From positions 1 to 7,392 of the forward strand of contig JADFUZ010000088.1 of assembly GCA_015222295.1 (NCBI GenBank): a DNA stretch of 7,392 nt. The letters run 5' to 3'. Source of the DNA: Chloroflexota bacterium. Lineage in GTDB: Bacteria > Chloroflexota > Dehalococcoidia > GIF9 > AB-539-J10. Of the stretch, positions 5,736-7,392 are shown piece after piece; within the stretch, counting starts at the first letter, position 1; each line of letters begins with the position of its first letter. The translations under genes were made by a program, and so were the position numbers. The notes beneath the pieces were generated by a model. It saw only the letters and a list, made by a program, of their open reading frames with translations. It did no database searches and was not told the origin of the DNA.

Positions 5736-6746
5736 ATGGCGACAAGAGTAAGAGCGGTGCAGTATGGTTGTGGCCCGATTGGCTGTAGCGTAGTCAGGTA
5801 TGCCTCGAAAAGGCCCGACATTGAAATCGTTGGCGCTATTGATATTGACAAGGCTCTGGCAGGGCGCGATCTGGGTGAAGTAGCTGGCCTGGATAGGAAG
5901 CTGGGAATAGGCATTTCCCCGGATGCTGACGCTGTCCTGTCTCAGACCAAGCCCGACGTCGTCTTTCTCACCACAGCTTCTTCTGTTAGGGCTGCCTACC
6001 CGCAGCTCGAGAAGTGCATCAAGGCCGGAGCCAACGTCGTGTCAACCAGTGAGGAGCTAGCTTACCCTTTCAAGAAGGAACCACAATTGTCGGCTGATAT
6101 AGATAGGATGGCCAAAGCGAACAAGGTTACAGTCCTGGCCACCGGCGTGAACCCTGGATTCCTGATGGATACCTGGCCACTGGTCATGACCGGAGTATGC
6201 CAGCAGGTGAATCAAATCAAAGCAGTCAGGGTCCAGAACGCTTCTCCACGCCGCGGACCTTTCCAGAAGAAGATCGGAGCGGGATGCACGCTGGAGGAAT
6301 TCAACCAGCGCGTAGCAGCAGGAACGCTGAGGCACGTTGGCATCGCTGAGTCCATGGCAATGATAGCGGGTGGTCTGGGATGGGAACTGGACGACATTGC
6401 GGAAAGCATTGAACCGGTGGTTGCCAAGACCAAGGTAGTAACCAATTTCGTGACAGTCGAACCAGGACAGGCGGCTGGTGTCAGGCAGGTAGGCAAAGGA
6501 CTCAGGGCGGGCAAAGAACTGATAACCCTCGAGTTCGAGGCGTCTGTGGGCGCCCCAGAATCTTATGATGCCGTGTATGTCACAGGGACCCCCAACATGG
6601 AGGTAGTCATCAAAGGAGGTACCCACGGCGATATCGCCACCGCAGCCATGGTGGTCAACGCCGTTCACCGCGTTGTCGAAGCTCCACCAGGGTTCATAAC
6701 CATGAAGGACTTGCCCCTGGTGACAGCCCTGGGAGCCAGCGCATAG
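5736..6746 (+). CDS. 2,4-diaminopentanoate dehydrogenase-like/DapB N-terminal-domain oxidoreductase
   Basis: A 336-aa NAD(P)-dependent dehydrogenase-like protein. It resembles 2,4-diaminopentanoate dehydrogenase of oxidative ornithine degradation, which oxidatively deaminates the C4 amine to 2-amino-4-oxopentanoate, and is related at its N-terminus to dihydrodipicolinate reductase. Seen: a Rossmann start VQYGCGPIG (8-16, a GxGxxG loop); an acidic strand end IVGAIDIDKALAGRDLGEV (31-49); VVFLTTAS (75-82) near the cofactor; GANVVSTSEELAYP (98-111); VLATGVNPGFLMD (133-145), a hallmark of this group; GHVGFPES-like HVGIAESMAMIAGGLGWEL (200-218); VEPGQAAG (241-248); and TGTPNMEVVIKGG (283-295). Length and motif order fit the family. 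No ornithine aminomutase or thiolase partner genes are visible, so the classical ornithine pathway is not shown and a different amino substrate is plausible. The following gene starts 39 nt downstream. Confidence 0.8.
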   Translation: MATRVRAVQYGCGPIGCSVVRYASKRPDIEIVGAIDIDKALAGRDLGEVAGLDRKLGIGISPDADAVLSQTKPDVVFLTTASSVRAAYPQLEKCIKAGANVVSTSEELAYPFKKEPQLSADIDRMAKANKVTVLATGVNPGFLMDTWPLVMTGVCQQVNQIKAVRVQNASPRRGPFQKKIGAGCTLEEFNQRVAAGTLRHVGIAESMAMIAGGLGWELDDIAESIEPVVAKTKVVTNFVTVEPGQAAGVRQVGKGLRAGKELITLEFEASVGAPESYDAVYVTGTPNMEVVIKGGTHGDIATAAMVVNAVHRVVEAPPGFITMKDLPLVTALGASA

Positions 6747-6770
6747 GATACGTCCGCAAGGGCATGAACG

Positions 6771-6775
6771 AGGAG
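6771..6775 (+). promoter_or_regulatory. Shine-Dalgarno site of the aminotransferase gene
   Basis: AGGAG lies 10 nt before ATG 6786. It supports 6786 rather than the next in-frame ATG at 6804, which has no comparable site. Confidence 0.5.
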
Positions 6776-6785
6776 ATATTTGCAA

Positions 6786-7392
6786 ATGAACAAAACTGAG
6801 AAAATGCTAGTCGGAGACAAGCTTATCGAAGAATACATAAGGACTCATCCCGAGTCACAGAGACTACATGAACGGGCAGTAAAGACTTTTGCTGCCAACG
6901 GCGCCACCCATTCAGCCCGCATCTTCGATCCTTACAGGCCATACATCACTCACGCCAAGGGCTCACGCAAGTGGGATGTGGATGGCAATGAGTACATTGA
7001 TTTCGTAATGGGACACGGCGCCCTCATACTGGGCCACAGCCATCCTGCGCTGGTGCAGGCAGTGCAGGAGCAGATGGCCAAAGGAGTTCACTACGGTGAG
7101 AACCACGAACTGGAGGTGCAGTGGGGTGAGATGATAAAGAGTATGCTGCCCATGGCAGAGAGAGTGGAGTTCTGCTCATGCGGGCAGGAAGCCAACATGA
7201 TGGCCATAAGGCTGAGTCGAATTTTCACCGGCAGGAAGAGAGTTCTCCGGCTCCAGGAGAATTTCCACGGTTGGGCTGACGAGTTGGTACATCGGGGCTC
7301 CGCCGGCGTCGTCGCAGACGCAGTCAAGGTCATACCGTTTAACGACCTTGGCAAGGTGGAAGAAGAGCTGGCCAAGAGAGAGTACGCCATCC
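6786..7392 (+). CDS. Class III aminotransferase, glutamate-1-semialdehyde aminomutase-like (partial, 3' end outside window)
   Basis: The first 202 codons are open to the window edge. The product is a fold-type I PLP enzyme of the class III aminotransferase group, closest in style to glutamate-1-semialdehyde 2,1-aminomutase and related aspartate-aminotransferase-family proteins. Seen: an N-terminal helical lead with SARIFDPYRPYITHAKGSR (43-61); WDVDGNEYIDFVMGHGALILGHSHP (63-87), the standard class III entrance block; SCGQEANMMAIRLSR (131-145), the PLP-phosphate loop normally SGTEA; TGRKRVLRL (148-156); and NFHGWADEL (159-167), whose aromatic-HGW stacks on PLP. The Schiff-base lysine lies in the missing C-terminal half. 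Gln134 replaces the usual Thr of the GTEA motif. A tetrapyrrole role is unlikely given the neighbours; transamination or intramolecular amino transfer on a cluster metabolite is more plausible (inference). Confidence 0.88.
   Translation, partial: MNKTEKMLVGDKLIEEYIRTHPESQRLHERAVKTFAANGATHSARIFDPYRPYITHAKGSRKWDVDGNEYIDFVMGHGALILGHSHPALVQAVQEQMAKGVHYGENHELEVQWGEMIKSMLPMAERVEFCSCGQEANMMAIRLSRIFTGRKRVLRLQENFHGWADELVHRGSAGVVADAVKVIPFNDLGKVEEELAKREYAI

Noticed and set aside
6057..6785. Long open frame on the minus strand across the dehydrogenase gene
   Set aside because: It is the antisense of a clearly recognised gene, has no family motifs and no ribosome binding site.
7091..7390. Minus-strand open frame at the window end
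   Set aside because: It lies opposite the class III aminotransferase, whose forward frame is uninterrupted and carries several family motifs.

Overview
The window carries a compact, one-directional (all + strand) cluster of amino-acid-handling genes. From left to right: the last 17 codons of an N-acyl-D-amino-acid deacylase-like gene (1-55); a complete N-acyl-D-amino-acid deacylase (191-1768); a fold-type II PLP enzyme of the D-cysteine desulfhydrase/ACC deaminase family (1865-2884); a creatininase-family amidohydrolase (2916-3638); RidA enamine/imine deaminase (3700-4083); a fold-type III PLP enzyme of the D-threonine aldolase/D-serine dehydratase family (4142-5257); a short gene fragment that still looks coding (about 5258-5561); a non-coding gap with a candidate extended -10 promoter (5562-5735); a 2,4-diaminopentanoate dehydrogenase/DapB-N-like oxidoreductase (5736-6746); and the first 202 codons of a class III (glutamate-1-semialdehyde aminomutase-like) aminotransferase (6786 to the window edge).

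The organism appears to be a bacterium with moderately high GC, purine-rich AGGAGG-type Shine-Dalgarno sites before nearly every gene, two GTG starts, and frequent AGG, AGA and ATA codons. This would suit an uncultured, possibly anaerobic amino-acid-degrading lineage such as a Dehalococcoidia-like Chloroflexota. That placement is a guess from style and gene content; no rRNA or other marker gene is present.

The likely shared theme is scavenging of N-acylated or D-configured amino acids (inference). The deacylase would release free D-amino acids. The two unrelated PLP enzymes would cleave or deaminate them, and RidA would hydrolyse the reactive 2-aminoacrylate/imine intermediates such lyases release. 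The creatininase homologue would open a cyclic or linear amide. The dehydrogenase and aminotransferase would then move or remove amino groups. The genes from 191 to 5257 are separated by only 31-96 nt and are probably co-transcribed. The last two genes follow a 478-nt break and may form a second transcription unit.

The main oddities are two adjacent deacylase genes; a deacylase with Asp in place of the usual zinc-ligand Cys; non-standard substrate-pocket residues in the D-cysteine desulfhydrase homologue; a Gln replacing Thr in the aminotransferase PLP-phosphate motif; and a beheaded gene fragment between the two halves of the cluster. No mobile element, tRNA, rRNA, CRISPR array or convincing intrinsic terminator was seen.
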